From: Sabellastarte sp. h YS-2021
Lineage: Eukaryota > Annelida > Polychaeta > Sabellida > Sabellidae
DNA length: 64,000 nt
Assembly (NCBI GenBank): GCA_964017235.1
Contig: OZ024933.1
Location: forward strand, 64,214,255-64,278,254
Direction of reading: 5' to 3'
The notes below the pieces were generated by a model. That model ran no database searches and had not been told where the DNA came from. It saw only the letters and a program-made list of their open reading frames with translations. The translations under genes were made by a program, and so were the position numbers. Below, piece by piece: positions 36,361-49,220 of this stretch. How positions within the stretch are numbered: the stretch's first letter is position 1; each line of letters opens with the position of its first letter.

Positions 36361-39300
36361 AATCGGCATTCTCTCATCTGAGATTATATCTCCTCAGTTT
36401 GTCTGGATAATCTAGGTTCTACTCTAATAAAAGCTACAGTTTGATTTTGACAAGAAAATGTCTTTGAAATATTTTCAAACTTCCCAGTCAAAAAATAGGG
36501 TGTTTTTAAACTGGTGACAAATTTGTGCATGTTGTAATGAAAGCCAAACCTTATCAAAACTCCAAGTCCTTTTGTAGTGTAACTTGTGCAATGTTAGGGG
36601 TTTGTACACCATTCAGATCAGGGGACAAAGCCCTCTTGAAGTGGCCTCAAGTCTTAAACGTTTGTAGGCATGTAGGGGGGAAATTAGCATTCAAAGGGAT
36701 ATTTGCCTCAGCGTTTTATATTATGCAAACAGGTTTGACAAGACCCCATTTCCTGTCTTCAGTATTTACTTCGTCTTGACAAAGTTTGATTTATTTCAAG
36801 TATATTGTAGGAGATATATTGATAGACATAGCTGCTCAGTAATGACAAGGTTGAAAATACTCAGTTTGTGTTTCCATGTTTACATTCTGTGATTTACTAA
36901 AGTGGATTGGAATTTTTATTTCATGTTCACAGAGTTTACAGCTTTAAATGGTAAATTACTGTTCAATAAATTAACATTGGCAGATGTACAAGAACACAAA
37001 AATCTTTGGTCATCCTGCAATTTAAGCACAGAAAATAAGCATTCTACTAGTGAATGTATCGTATATCAGTAAGCTCATTAAAGGTACCTGGATTTCCATA
37101 TTGATATACCATAATGTTAACTTCAATAACGTTTGTTGTCCTGAACTTTCTTCAAAAGCTTGTGTATTTTGTGGTAAATGATGATTTAATTCAATTGAAA
37201 TGCAAAGTGCAAATAGAGTTTGATCTTAAAATTTGTAAATTAATCCTTACAAAACTCCTGATATAATTCCTTAGTACCTAGAGAGAAAATAGGGCAAATC
37301 ACAAATTGACATTTGTATACATGGAAACATGTCCACAGAACCTTTGTATAAAAAATATACATGTATTTTTAGATAACAGCTAGCTGAGCTAGGTATGGTT
37401 TCTCTGTATTCACCAAAGGAGTAAAAACTGCCCACAAGAATTAAATCAGCTAGAATGTCTTTTCATTATTGCCAGTGAGTGAAAATGCGGCGTGGTGACT
37501 GGCCTTATTTGTCAAGTAAAATGATGTCTGTTTGAAAACTGAATTCACATGACTGATTTTGAATGTAATTTTTATGATAGGCCTCCAGATATAGGGTTTT
37601 TAGACAATCTCCTATGTTAAAGGACTGTAAATATATTTTAATTTATTCTTTTAATAACATACATAAGAAAATTTCTTTACGCTTAATTTGAGATTTCATA
37701 TTTACATTTCAAAACACATGGTCTTTCTGGCACTTTGAGAGTTTGTTCTTTGTGGCTAGATTTAGAAAAATATGGGGGTTTTTGGGAAAGATACAGGCAT
37801 GTTGGTTGTTGTATAGAGTGGGTTGAATTGAAGTAATATGATCTGTTGTCAGTTCCTGATGTATGTATTACTGTTTAATCAAAATGTTTAACCTGACTAG
37901 CTTTAACAGTAACATTAGACAGTGGATCTCCCATTCAGTTATTGAAAACATTTTGTCGCCATGATGCAGAAACAAAATGAATTTAGCACTGGACATCTCA
38001 AAGGTGCAGCGAAAAATAAACTTGTCGTTGTTTAACATGTTTATGGTAATTGATTTTTCTGAAGTTTGACAGGAAAAAAATATAAAGGGGAACAAAAAAG
38101 GGAGGTTAATCTTGTGACAGATGACAAGTAATACAATTAATACATTAACCAAATTGAATTTGTCTTTGAGAGGGAGAAACCAGTTTTGTTACAGGGCCAG
38201 CCAGATTTATACAGAGTTTACCCACCCCCCAATCTATAACAGCAGGGTCAGGCAGGCCACTCCCTAAATCTAGACCAGTTGTCTCACTTTTACATTTGTG
38301 GAAGGCTTTTAAGAAAACTATAGCTTCATTATGGCTGAGTAGTTTCTTTCTACTCAGATGCAGATATGGTAATGTTTATTGACCTTTTCTCAGGTCAGAT
38401 ACTATATTTGGCAGTGAAACTTTGCTCCCAAATTAGATGAAGGAAGTGTAATAAGTTTCCTGGGGAAAATCTCAAAACACAATTTTCTGTTGGCCAGGGA
38501 AGCTTTCTCTGCATGTAGGTCATTGATTTGTCAACAGTGTGGGTATCTAGAACACATCTTTTCATTAAGGTTATCGGCAGAAGGTACAGTTCTGTAATGT
38601 AATGAAAATACTTAATTCACAAATAATTGACAAATTTACAAAAGTCTCTGTTGCTATACCATCTGTTATTTGGTGCGTGCTGTCGTCACCTTTATCAAAA
38701 AAGGATAACTAGAAAATAGTTAAGAAATGGATAAAAAATTAAAAGCAATCAAAACAATTTTTATTCCAGACGGTATTAACAGATAATCACGGTTTAATTG
38801 GGATGTGTGATGCTTTAATTTTATCATGTGTGTGTGCTTGTCATTTAACAAAGGAAAGGCAATTGTTTTTAAAAAAAATGAAACCACTATTGGCCCCTCA
38901 AAAACTAGTGCCTCTTCCGGCGCTCATCAGTAGGAAGATGCACTGAATAGAAATGATGAGTTGAACGGCACAAAAACACAGAGAGAGAGAGAGCAAAAAT
39001 GTGAGCGAGGAGATTGCCATTCTATAGAGCAACCTGGGTGGTGTTTTTTTATTCCTTACTCAAAAGACCACTATTGTTTTGTTTTTGGCTGGAAAATTAA
39101 GAGGCTATTTGGAGTATTACCCACCTGGGATGTATCCGTGCCACAATGGGTAAATGGAGGTGCAGGGACTCCATGGCTCAGTCACATCTTTTCCTCCCCT
39201 CTCCCTCTCACTTTGTTGTTACGTTTTGCTGCCTCTAACCCATACTAATGTCCTGGTAACTTAATATAAATAGTAGTAATATTTGCTTTGCCCCTGCTTG

Positions 39301-39980
39301 CTCTATTAAGTTATCAGTAATTGACAGTGATGCCATTTTTTGCCACAACCTGTAACTCACTCCAGTCATATGGATGAGCTCTGTCTTCATTCTACCAAGT
39401 GATATGAATGGTAAAATGGTATGCTGCTTGTCATCTTGTAACAGATAGGACAAAATCCCCAAAAAATAAGGAAGAACTGCTTGTTGAAAACATTTTCTTT
39501 TAGGTTTTTGAATGACTGATACTCAATTGAAACAATCAAATGTCTAAATTTGGTGAAACATCAAGTTTAGTTTATATTGTGTAGAAATGGAGTCAAGATA
39601 ACTCCCATAATACATTTCCTATATTATATTATGGTTCATGTACGTCTGGTTTCACTACATCAGTTGTACATGTATTTCATCTGTAACACATTCCTAGAAA
39701 CCAGTTTTTGTTTTTTTTTGCCCAGTCTAACCAGTTATTACTAAATATCATGTTGCCTGGATACTTATTACTTTGAATTAGTACTTGACTGGTCAGTGTC
39801 GATTTGAAATGGGTCCTGAATTTTAAATAAATTGTGCCATATACAGTCCAACCCAGCCAAGTACAAAACTGAGTAAACTTCATAAATAAGAATGAGATCC
39901 ACACAGCTCTGTTACTATGAATTCCTGCTGAAGTAGAGCTTTCCCCCTTTTCATTTGAGATTTATTTTGACAACTTTAGG

Positions 39981-40468
39981 TAGGGATGGGTCGGTATGAA
40001 AAATATGTACATCGGGAAGTCGCCAATGCAAAACCGTACCGATTTCAGGACTCCGTGTTTTAGTACACCCCAAACAAACATGGACGGTCCTCACAACGAA
40101 ATCACAATAAAAGTCCCCAAATGCACAAAATATGTGATCACAGCGTATTATATCTTCATATTCCTGGTTTTTGTCCAATATTTTAAGGTTTTTTTTTCAT
40201 TTATATAAGTTGACAAGCGAGATTGAGGTTATAACGTGTCGTAACCAAAACATGGCAGTTCTGCTCAACATATTGCTATAAGTCTGCAAATGGACGAAAA
40301 TATGGGGATAAAAGCTGATAATTTCTTCAGATTTTGGGTTTGTTTCTAAAATTTTAATTCTTCCTTCCATTATATGTGTTGACAAGTGAAGTGGCAGTTT
40401 TAAAATCTCGTCACGGTATTTCACTAAAATGCTCTCTACTGAGATACAAACCTACCAACCCATCCCTA
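39981..40468. mobile_element. hAT-like MITE, 488 bp, 7/8 TSD
   Basis: TAGGGATGGGTCGGTATG at the left and CCAACCCATCCCTA at the right. The flanks ACTTTAGG (39973-39980) and AGTTTAGG (40469-40476) match at 7 of 8. It is the same family as 10076-10577 in reverse orientation. A second MITE starts nine bases after its end. Confidence 0.88.
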
Positions 40469-40477
40469 AGTTTAGGG

Positions 40478-40843
40478 TAGTGCTGCGAATATGTTTGCAG
40501 AAGTTCAATAGTTCACTCCTTTACTGTCCCGAATTCGAACTTCGCCGCAAACATCTGAAATTCGGACTCCGTACATCGTTTAGAAATCATCAACATCATA
40601 CCGCATCCCAATGGGTCCTATTTTTGCCCATCTATAAAACCTGCGTTTTATTGAATATAGTGAAATCTATGGATTTTGTATGTTCTCGAAATTTTCTGCA
40701 AAGTGAAAAGATTTGACATTGGATTTCTGTGTTTTTACTGGTTTTGAAAATGTTGGTGTGATGATCGAACTTTCATCAAAGTTTACTAGCTGCCAGAAAT
40801 GCTAATCATGGAACCCAAAATTTTAAATGATTTCACAGCACTA
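40478..40843. mobile_element. hAT-like MITE, 366 bp, 7/8 TSD
   Basis: TAGTGCTGCGAATATGTTTG at the left and TTTCACAGCACTA at the right. The flanks GTTTAGGG (40470-40477) and CTTTAGGG (40844-40851) match at 7 of 8. The family is that of 22372-22754. Its target overlaps the right target duplication of the adjacent MITE. Confidence 0.9.
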
Positions 40844-42504
40844 CTTTAGGGTTCAACAAACTAAAACTGTATATATCAAAATGAAAGTGATATTCCACTC
40901 AAACTGTAAGCAGAAGAGGAACTTACTTTGCTTTGTGCAATACATATATTTGTGTTGTATTTGCTTTGATGTATTTTTCAAACAGAGATTCAGTGGTACA
41001 TTTATTTATTTTGTACATCAAGTGGGATTTTCCTGGATGGGGATCAATGGGGAAGCAAAGTTTAGGTTAGTGGATTTTGTGATGATGAGGTAGCTTTGCC
41101 GGGTCATGAAACCTTAAAAGCTTCAGTGATGCATATTATTTTTTATAATCGCAAAGTAGAACCGAAGAAACTTGACTTGCAAAAAATGGATGTTTGCGAT
41201 GGTAATTAACTAATTCTTGTACACTGTATTTAGTCCAGAATTGCTTAGCTTATGATATTAAATTTCAGAATTTGAAACAGTTTTGCAAGATGTAAGATAT
41301 TGTTACTGTCTTAACGTCATTTGAACTGCGCACAAGACTGGCTTTCTTCTTCAGAGTTAATTGCACGACCCTTTTCTTCCTGATATTTTACAATGGTAAA
41401 TATCTGCTCATATTTTCACAAACAAGTGAAGAAGAGACTTTTCAAGCCTAATCCTGTAGTTGGTTGAGTGGCAGTGCTCCTCAGTGTGTGCTGTGTTCAC
41501 TTGAGCCAGAAGGAATATTCAAGCCATTTATAAAATGAAAGTTAATCTAGCCCAGGTGTAGAATATCAGAGATAGTGTGCAAGATAAGGGAGAAAAAACA
41601 GCTTCTTGCATTGGAGATAAAGTCCTGCTATCCACTGGTACAACAAACCTATACTGTACTTACACATGATAAACCTCACCAGTTCCTTGTTTGCCTTGAA
41701 ATGGGAAAAGCAACATCCTGCACAAAGAGGGAAGGAAGCACAAATGTCTGTGATAAATAATGACTGAGATAGAGTGGAGTCTCCATTATCCAATATACTG
41801 AGAAAGTGAAGTTTTGTTTGTATAACGAAAGGTATATAAATTAGTTAAAATGTTGAGTATCTGTGTTCATAAAATGAATATTTGGATTATAATATAAGGT
41901 CAGATAATAGAATTTCTACTTTTGAAGAATAGAAGAGAAATCAAATAGTCCCTTCAAAAATTATTGTTTACCAAGTTCATTAGCTATTTTATGGCAATAT
42001 TTGTATCAGGATTAGATAGGTTAGCAGATTTTCCCTTTTATCCCACCAGTTCAAGTCAGTTCTGATTCCAGGATATTGAAATATTGTGTTCTATTTACTG
42101 TCAGTCGGCCCACAAACAGAAGGTGAAGTTAATGAAAACAAAAAGGGTAGTTTTTTTCCAAAAATAAATCACTGTAGAAGTGTGAAAATCCACAAACAAA
42201 CCAGAGCAAAGTTATAATAACTTTAGGGTATATTTCAGATAGTTTAAGTGCTGACACTTGATATGCTGGTTGTAATACATGGTCAGTGGGCATGGTATTT
42301 AAGTGAAATGGTCTCTCTAGGTGTTACAGACCCTGCCATAACTAAACCTAATGAACTAATGAAAACTGTTGAAGTCAGTCTACTGTTGAGCATAATTTTT
42401 GAACAAGTACAGGCATAAAAAAGAAGTACATTTCAATTTATATTGGCCTCAGACAGGCATGGTCAGCTAAAATCACAAAAAAGTACATGAATATTAATAT
42501 TTAG

Positions 42505-42700
42505 AACCAGTTCTGGGGACCAGTCAGTGGTAACAAACTCGCCTCCTACCTCTGAGATTGGAGTTTGAATCCCAACCCAACCTCAAGTGGGAAAGCTGAT
42601 AGATGCTTGCTGTGGGTTGGCGGTTTACAATACAGAACCTTGACCATCTGTATGTACTAGTTTCTCTGCCCGTCTAATTACCTGTCACAATGCAACCAAG
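42505..42700 (+). mobile_element. tRNA-derived SINE-like element
   Basis: The left part has RNA polymerase III promoter boxes at tRNA spacing: TCAGTGGTAAC (A-box-like, about 42524) and GAGTTTGAATCCC (B-box-like, 42561-42573). A tRNA-unrelated body follows. The tRNA portion does not fold as an intact tRNA and lacks CCA processing context, so it is not a tRNA gene. The 3' boundary is approximate. Confidence 0.65.
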
Positions 42701-42839
42701 GCAAGACTACAAGACCAAACGTATTTGAACCAGTTTTTGACAGGTCAATATTTTGAACTTTTTGGGGGGCAAATATTTCACCAAAACGATAAAATCTTAA
42801 GAATTTGATGAAACAGCTCAGATTATACCTTTATTATAT

Positions 42840-42897
42840 CCCCAGATGAAAGAAATGGCCTGCCTGGGATACTTTGGCATCAAGTCGACGCAATCTT
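42840..42897 (+). mobile_element. 58-bp Helitron-like remnant (head joined to tail)
   Basis: TCCCCAGATGAAAG matches the head at 23874, including the preceding TTATTATA. A few bases later CTGCCTGGGATACTTTGGCATCAAGTCGACGCAAT matches the tail at 26810-26844, ending CTTG in place of CTAG before T. Everything between head and tail is missing. Confidence 0.6.
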
Positions 42898-42911
42898 GTT
42901 CAGGATAAAAT

Positions 42912-43240
42912 TAGGGCTGCAAACGGTTATTCGAGCCTCGATAGAGTCGGTTATTGCTAGTACTCAAGTCCATTTTAATTACTCAAAGCGTATTGTATTA
43001 TTGCCCGCGAAATGAAACGTTTATGTAAAATATAACTACATTTCTTCATTTCCACTACATAATATCAATTAAAGTTGTGATTTTGGCTTATAAACATATA
43101 ATTTACTCCATATTCTATAATACCCAGTTAAATAGAAGACATTTTTCATCAAGTGTTTCTTTACCATTCGTTTACAGAAGACTTCTAATGGTAGGTACTA
43201 AATCGCACGGTTACTCGAATTCGGGTCGGTTGTCAGCTGT
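42912..43240. mobile_element. hAT-like MITE, right-truncated
   Basis: Begins TAGGGCTGCAAACGGTTATTCGAGCC. The body is the reverse complement of 47955-48346 (ATAATTTACTCCATATTCTATAAT, TTAAATAGAAGAC, ACTTCTAATGGTA). The match ends in TTCGGGTCGGTTGTCAGC without the expected terminus, so the last ~40 bases are lost or replaced. Confidence 0.8.
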
Positions 43241-44807
43241 ACAGGGTGGCAGCTATGTTTTTCTCCATTCTAAAACTCCTCTAAACTTATTGGCATTGTG
43301 ACCATGGATGATAAGGGTGATGTCTTGTGTACATAAATTTTATTTTTAAATTTATTTTAAGTAGACAACCATTTTCACAGCTTACATTCTGCTGTGCAAG
43401 AATACATCGTTTAAAAAAATAACAGTTAAAACTTAAAACTAGTATTTCTGAAAAAGCCCAGATAGGAATATGTGAGCTATGTGAATGGCAGACATCTGTA
43501 AAATAATCCCATGTACAAAAGACATGGATCTTTTCATTTCCAAGGAAATCTTTCAGTCAAAGGAGTCAGATTTTTTGCTATAAAACAAGATGTAGGGATA
43601 TATCCCGATAATATTAGTGTTTCCACTTATAATGTTTTGTGGGTTTTCGTTTTTGTGTATTTCCCTCTTTTTCTGCTTTTTTTTCCTCTTGATAATGAGA
43701 ATCCCATCTGTTTTCTTGTGTGGAGATTTTTACTTTATCTTTAAGACCATTGGCCATGGCCTGATAATCCAGCAGTGGGCTTAACAAGGTCTGGAGATCA
43801 TCCTCTGGTGCCATGAGTTGCCAGAAATCACTGGCAAAATTTGATTTGGATTTGATGCATGGCATGGCCCTGTTTTATATTTAGGCTCTGTTATGAGTCC
43901 ACTGGTAGTCCTTAGCAAATCAGATCAAATAGATTTTTTATATCATCATTGCAAATAAACCTTCTTTGTCTAGCTTTTGTGTGATTATTGTTATAAATTT
44001 AGGTCCAATTTATAATGGGAATAAGTACGTTTGAAGTATTAAAATGCAATATTTTGTTCTTTTAGACTTTTATAGCTTTCACAAATTAGTACAATCAGTA
44101 AAAATACTCATATAGAACAGGTTAATGAAGTCAAAGCTTCTTCTAAAAACAGCTTCTCATTTTTAAATAGAGACAAGACAAATTTGATTTTATGTCATGA
44201 GAGTTCTTGTAATATAACATTCTTGAGCCTTAGGTTTGCATTTATATTATACTCAAACATGCATTCACTTTTTGGCAGTGCCATATTTTCTAGTTATTTA
44301 TCTGAAAATAAATATCAAAGTCAGTTTTAAAGTACAAATTTTTATTGACCAATCTGGTTCTCATAGCTGTAAAGCTTACTTGAAAGGACAAAAATTGAAT
44401 GCTAAAGGTCAAACCATATATATCCCTTGTAGGAGATTTTTCCCCCACCACTTTGGGAATAGGGATTTGGAATGATGCCTTGAGATCTGTAATCCCATGG
44501 AGTCTTTTTGACTGGCCATCCATCAAACGTGTTTGTCGATATTCTGCAATCAGCTGTGAAGATTGTAGGCCCTTGGGTTCAAGTGGGCAGGGTTGTAGCC
44601 CACTGCCTGCAGTTGGAGTTTCATTCCTGATGTCCAGTATTGAATTATATCTTGCGCCATTGCAAATACCTTTTTGTGTAAAAGTGGGGCAGAAAAAGCA
44701 ACAAATAAATACTGATGAGAGATGATGTCAGTTACATTGAAATGCTGTTTTTAGCTGATTTGTTTGAGGCGACATTGTCACAATTCATACTTAGTGAAAG
44801 AGGTTAC

Positions 44808-44920
44808 GTATGTGGTAATGGAAACATAGCCTAGAGGTGTAGGACTATGAGGTTTCTTAGAGGGAGGTTGACAGTTCATTCCAGTACAGGTGTAGAGAGG
44901 GTGATGGTATGATCTATATT
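44808..44920 (+). mobile_element. Possible tRNA-derived SINE fragment
   Basis: TAGCCTAGAGGTGTAGGACTATGAGG followed about 35 bases later by GGTTGACAGTTCATTCC resembles degenerate A and B boxes. No body or tail could be delimited. Confidence 0.35.
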
Positions 44921-45937
44921 AGATTATAGTAGTTAAGAATCTTGCTAGTTACTGTGCAGTGAAAATTAATCACAGGCATACATGAGCCATAACTTGCAAC
45001 TGGAAATGGCTTTTGCAAGATACCGTACAGTAAGTGTGTAAGCATCATTTTTGCTCAATAAAGTAAAAACGTGACATATTTAACTGAATATGTATATTTT
45101 TGTTGTTTTTATGAAGTATCAGCCATTGGAAAGCCTAAAATGATGTTTTCAATAACTGGGTCCCAACTATTTTTTGCCAATTCTGTTATTTATACCAGAA
45201 TCAACCGAAAAATCACATACTGGTTTCTTGTTCACAAACGCTAATATAGTACAATATACAGGGTTGAATTTTGTAACAGTTTGTTTCACTGTTTTGTTCA
45301 GTGTGAAATGGTCTTATATCTTGAGTGTTTCAGATCGGTTTCATGTATGTTGTCCTTTAGACATATTAATGTAGGAGAAATATGGATGGCCTATCCCCAG
45401 TTTGGCCAATTATGAAGGCAAGGATATGAAAATTCAATAGATGGGAAATACTGATGACCCATCCCACGCCTTTTATATTAAACTGTTCCATAAATAATGT
45501 GTATCAATAAAATAGTGGTTGGTATGGTCACTATATTCAGTGTATCGATACCATAGTTCATTCAAAATCCAAGGATGTCCACATACTTTGTTTGAAAACA
45601 CTTTTGGACTTCTGACCAAGATATTGTTGCCATTATACAGAAGTAGTTTCTGTGATATGAAGCAATAAAAAGCAGAAAGATATGGTGATGGGAGGTTTGT
45701 ATACCACAGTTTAGATTAGAATGGGAAAGTAAGGCAGGTCTTTGGGATGTACAAAAGCCATTAAGATGAAAATAATATATCATTTTGGATGAGCTAGACT
45801 AAATGAAAAGTCATTAGTTCAAGTCAAAATATAGCACTTTTCTCAGCTGAAAACTGCTGATGATTTTGACTGTGAAATATTTTTTGCAAGTTTGGAGTAA
45901 GGAAACCGTTTTTTTATTAAAGTTAAGCACTTAAATA

Positions 45938-46290
45938 GGGATGTTATGATACACCTCATAAAACTAGAAAAAAAAAATTATAAAATGATTATTAGTATTG
46001 TTAACATAATACCAGTATAACCGCATTTCATTTCGCTTGGGACTAAAATAGCGAGAGCGGCTATCAAATGAACCGGTATTTATACATCTGTTTATCCACA
46101 ATGCAGGGCTCACATTGCTTGACGATACAAGAAATATCGGGAAACATTATTAAATATTTCATAAAATACTTTCAAATGGGTAAATATGACGTATTTTAGT
46201 TTTAAAATATTTGACGTTCTCTTCTGCATTTATGGACTTCTTTTCATAACCCAGAAGCCATTTTTTGTCTATGCAATCGATAGCACCGCC
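45938..46290. mobile_element. Decayed hAT-like fragment
   Basis: Contains AGTATAACCGCATTTCATTTCGCTTGG, similar to GTGTACCGCATTTCGTTTCGTT in 35725-36103, and begins near TAGGGATGTTATGAT. The ends are not clearly inverted and no target duplication was seen. Confidence 0.35.
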
Positions 46291-46340
46291 AGTAATTATC
46301 AAAATTGGTGAGAAAACATGGAAGTTCTGGTTAGTTTAAT

Positions 46341-46698
46341 TAGGGATGGATTGGTGCAATTTGGTTGCACTGGTGTCTCAATATCAAGACTATTTTACTG
46401 AAACTTTTACTGAACACCTTACAACTCGCATCTTGATTGAAGGAAAACTTAAAAATACCTGTATTAGAGAAGCAAATATTAAATTTGAAGATATTGTAGG
46501 CTTTTGTCCCATATTTTTGTGCATTTGTTTTCTTTGAGCCATACTACCATGTTTTGTTAATGAAGTTCACTGCCTTGTTAGCAGGCCCATTTGATTGGGG
46601 ATATGTCAGCATGCAAAAGCTTTTCCCTTATGTGGGAATCAGAAAGGTGTTACACTGGTAGGTTACCAAAATGGAAAATATGCTACCAGCCATCCCTT
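46341..46698. mobile_element. Decayed hAT-like MITE
   Basis: TAGGGATGGATTGGT at the left and ACCAGCCATCCCTT at the right are imperfect TIRs. The interior (TCAAGACTATTTTACTGAAA, CCATGTTTTGTTAATGAAGTTCAC, TTGATTGGGGATATG) combines phrases of the 10076 and 10631 families. The flanking duplication is not convincing. Confidence 0.6.
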
Positions 46699-47954
46699 GT
46701 TTTGTTTCAATGGGGTCCTGTGTTACATGCTACTGATACCTACCAACACAATAACAGTTGAATAATTCTTCAAATACCCCGGTATTAATTTATATCTGCT
46801 CCTTTTGTTGTCATTGTGAACATACAAGTCATAGGATTTGCAAGTTTATCAGATTGTAATGTCTTGTATCGCCATTTGTCCATATTGGCCTTAATGATCA
46901 TATATCAGAGCAACCAACTTATTTCCAGGTCTTCAGTGTACTATTCTATGGAGGACATAGATTATTTATTATTAATAGCTTTGCACATAACGAGTTGGAT
47001 TACATGAATTTAAATACAAGTGACACAGGCAGTAAATAGGGGCAATTTTAGACATGAATAATGGATCACTGCAATGCTTAAGCATTTATGAGTCACTTTG
47101 CAATGCATGGTCATCCAGTAGTCTTACTATAGGGAGTTTTGAAATGAAAAGTTTTATGTTTTTCTCCCCTGACATTAAATTACATTTCTTTTAGAATTTC
47201 TTTCAGAGTGTTGTTGAAAAAACTTGGAACAGCAGGCCGTTACCATGACTATATAGTATTAATCTGTTAAAAATATCATGCATTGAGGTAGCTGTTTTAG
47301 GTATTCTAGAAGTGTGAAATTTACCGCAGTATGTGTATTTGTGACCAAAGTAGCTGACGCCCTTTGCTAACTAGAAAGCAACTGTAGAGGGCATACCTCC
47401 CACCAAGGAGGGGGTTTAAAAAAAATTCAGGATGTTTTTTGTTTTCAGAATATAATCTGGAAATTTCCCAGAATTCAGCCACTTCTTTGCTTTGGTCATA
47501 ATGAACATTTCAGAAAGATCCATTCATGACCTTTATAGCTTTCATGAACATAGACACAGAGCACACCCAAAAATATAACTTCCTGGTGGAGGTGAAAAAT
47601 GTTGGACAATCCCCATATAACTTGATTTAACAAGTGATTTTTTTACAGTTATGGGATAGTTATCTAATTTGTTAAAGAGGGACCTTGAATTTCACTTGCG
47701 TATTTACTTTTATGGAGTTGTGCCTCGATATAAAATTTCATATTTTGTGTCAAATTTCACACTTCTGGCTGTGAAACAATATCCCATTTACTTTTACAGA
47801 CATCTCTGTTTTGATAATTCATACAAATTAGGTGTCTGTATTCAGTTTCATGTGCTTATGTACCTCATTATCAAGATTATATATACTTTGTAAAATAGAC
47901 TTAATTTCAATTTATTTTCAGGTGCTTAATTAAACTTTTTTTTTTTGTAGAAAC

Positions 47955-48346
47955 TAAGGCTGGAACGGGTGCTAAAAAACAGCCCCGAGTACTCACCCTC
48001 TGCTACCAGCCCGAATTCAAGTAACCGCGAGATTTAGTAACTACCATTAGAAATCTTCTGCAAACAAATGGTCAATTCTGGTAACAAATCTCATGAAGAA
48101 AAACGTCTTCTATTTAACCAGATATTATAGAATATGGAATAAATTATATGTTTTTAAATGAAAACAACAACTTCAGTTGGTATTATGTGATGAAAAATGC
48201 AGAAATTAAGCTTATTTTATACAAACGTTTCATTATGTGGGTGATAATACAATACTTTGTGAGTAATCGAGTAGTTAAAATGGACTCGGAAGTCCTAGCA
48301 AAGACCGACTCATCTGTCGAGGCTCGAGTAACCGTTCACAGCCCTC
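47955..48346. mobile_element. hAT-like MITE, 392 bp, 7/8 TSD
   Basis: TAAGGCTGGAACGGGT at the left and GTAACCGTTCACAGCCCTC at the right. The flanks GTAGAAAC and ATAGAAAC match at 7 of 8. It is the same family as 42912-43240 in opposite orientation. Confidence 0.85.
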
Positions 48347-48411
48347 ATAGAAACCTTATTGTATGTTAAACTGGAAACGAAGTAAATTGATCATTAATCT
48401 CTTTTTTCTCA

Positions 48412-48640
48412 TAGAGTAAGAAATCTTAAATTTGCCAGGAATCTAAAATTCGCCAGCTCTAAAACCTTAGTTAATTTTATGAAGAAAATGATGTCTTTGT
48501 CTAAAAATTGGTATTTTTCAGTTCAAAAAGCCAAAATTTACTATACATTCAACAAATCTCACCACAATTCATTTATTTTATTAGTATTTTCACATGTGGC
48601 GAATTTCAGATATGTGGCGAATTTTAGATTTCTTACTCTA
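48412..48640. mobile_element. TA-flanked MITE, 229 bp (mariner-like)
   Basis: TAGAGTAAGAAATCTTAAATTTGCC is matched by GGCGAATTTTAGATTTCTTACTCTA at the other end. Subterminal repeats of the ATTCGCC/GGCGAAT motif occur twice on each side. A nearly identical copy lies at 63123-63351. TA at each edge suggests a Tc1/mariner-type duplication, though the TA could be part of the TIR. Confidence 0.85.
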
Positions 48641-48801
48641 TTGAAAAATATCTAGGAAGAGCATGAGAAAAGAGAATAAGGCTATGGAACATTGTTTAAG
48701 CAGAGGTACTGTTATGTAGATATTATGTACCTCTATTATCCAACAGCAGCAGATGTTTCTATTGATGTTGATATGAAGTAAAATTGTTAAGAGGCATCCA
48801 G

Positions 48802-49220
48802 TAGTGCCGTAACGAGTGGACTGCAACTCAATTCATAAACTTGGTGAGCGAAATTTGGAGATCACATCGATTTATGCAATGTAAATTTGAATTTTTCAGA
48901 AATATAAAATGATATACTAACCTTGTTGCAAACTAGCACTTTTGCAATGTATCTTAGCATAAAAACTTCAAAATCAGTGAGTGATGGTCACTTTTTGGGT
49001 ACCTTATTCAGTGGCTGTTCCATGAAGTGAACATGCATACCTGCAAAATTTAACCAGCAACAAAATATATTTCCGCACAATAAAAGGGCAATAAACACAA
49101 CAAGGGACAATATTTGGGTGTTATTTTATTTATACTCTTTTTCGATTTACTCAACTCAGTTCAACTCACTTCAAACAGGCAATCCTCGATCTTCAGAAAT
49201 CACCAGTGATAATAGCACTA
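48802..49220. mobile_element. Diverged hAT-like MITE, 419 bp, 7/8 TSD
   Basis: TAGTGCCGTAACGAGTGGAC at the left and AATAGCACTA at the right. The flanks GCATCCAG and GCATCCGG match at 7 of 8. The interior is a decayed version of 11265-11672 and 58401-58798 (AACTCAGTTCAACTCACTTC, CCTCGATCTTCAGAAATCACC). Confidence 0.78.

Noticed and set aside
42524-42575. A tRNA gene, suggested by A and B box-like motifs
   Set aside because: The sequence does not pair into a cloverleaf acceptor stem and is followed by unrelated body sequence; better explained as a SINE head.
44399-44725. 108-codon + strand frame
   Set aside because: No recognisable domain. A shifted overlapping frame and an antisense frame of similar length cover the same bases.
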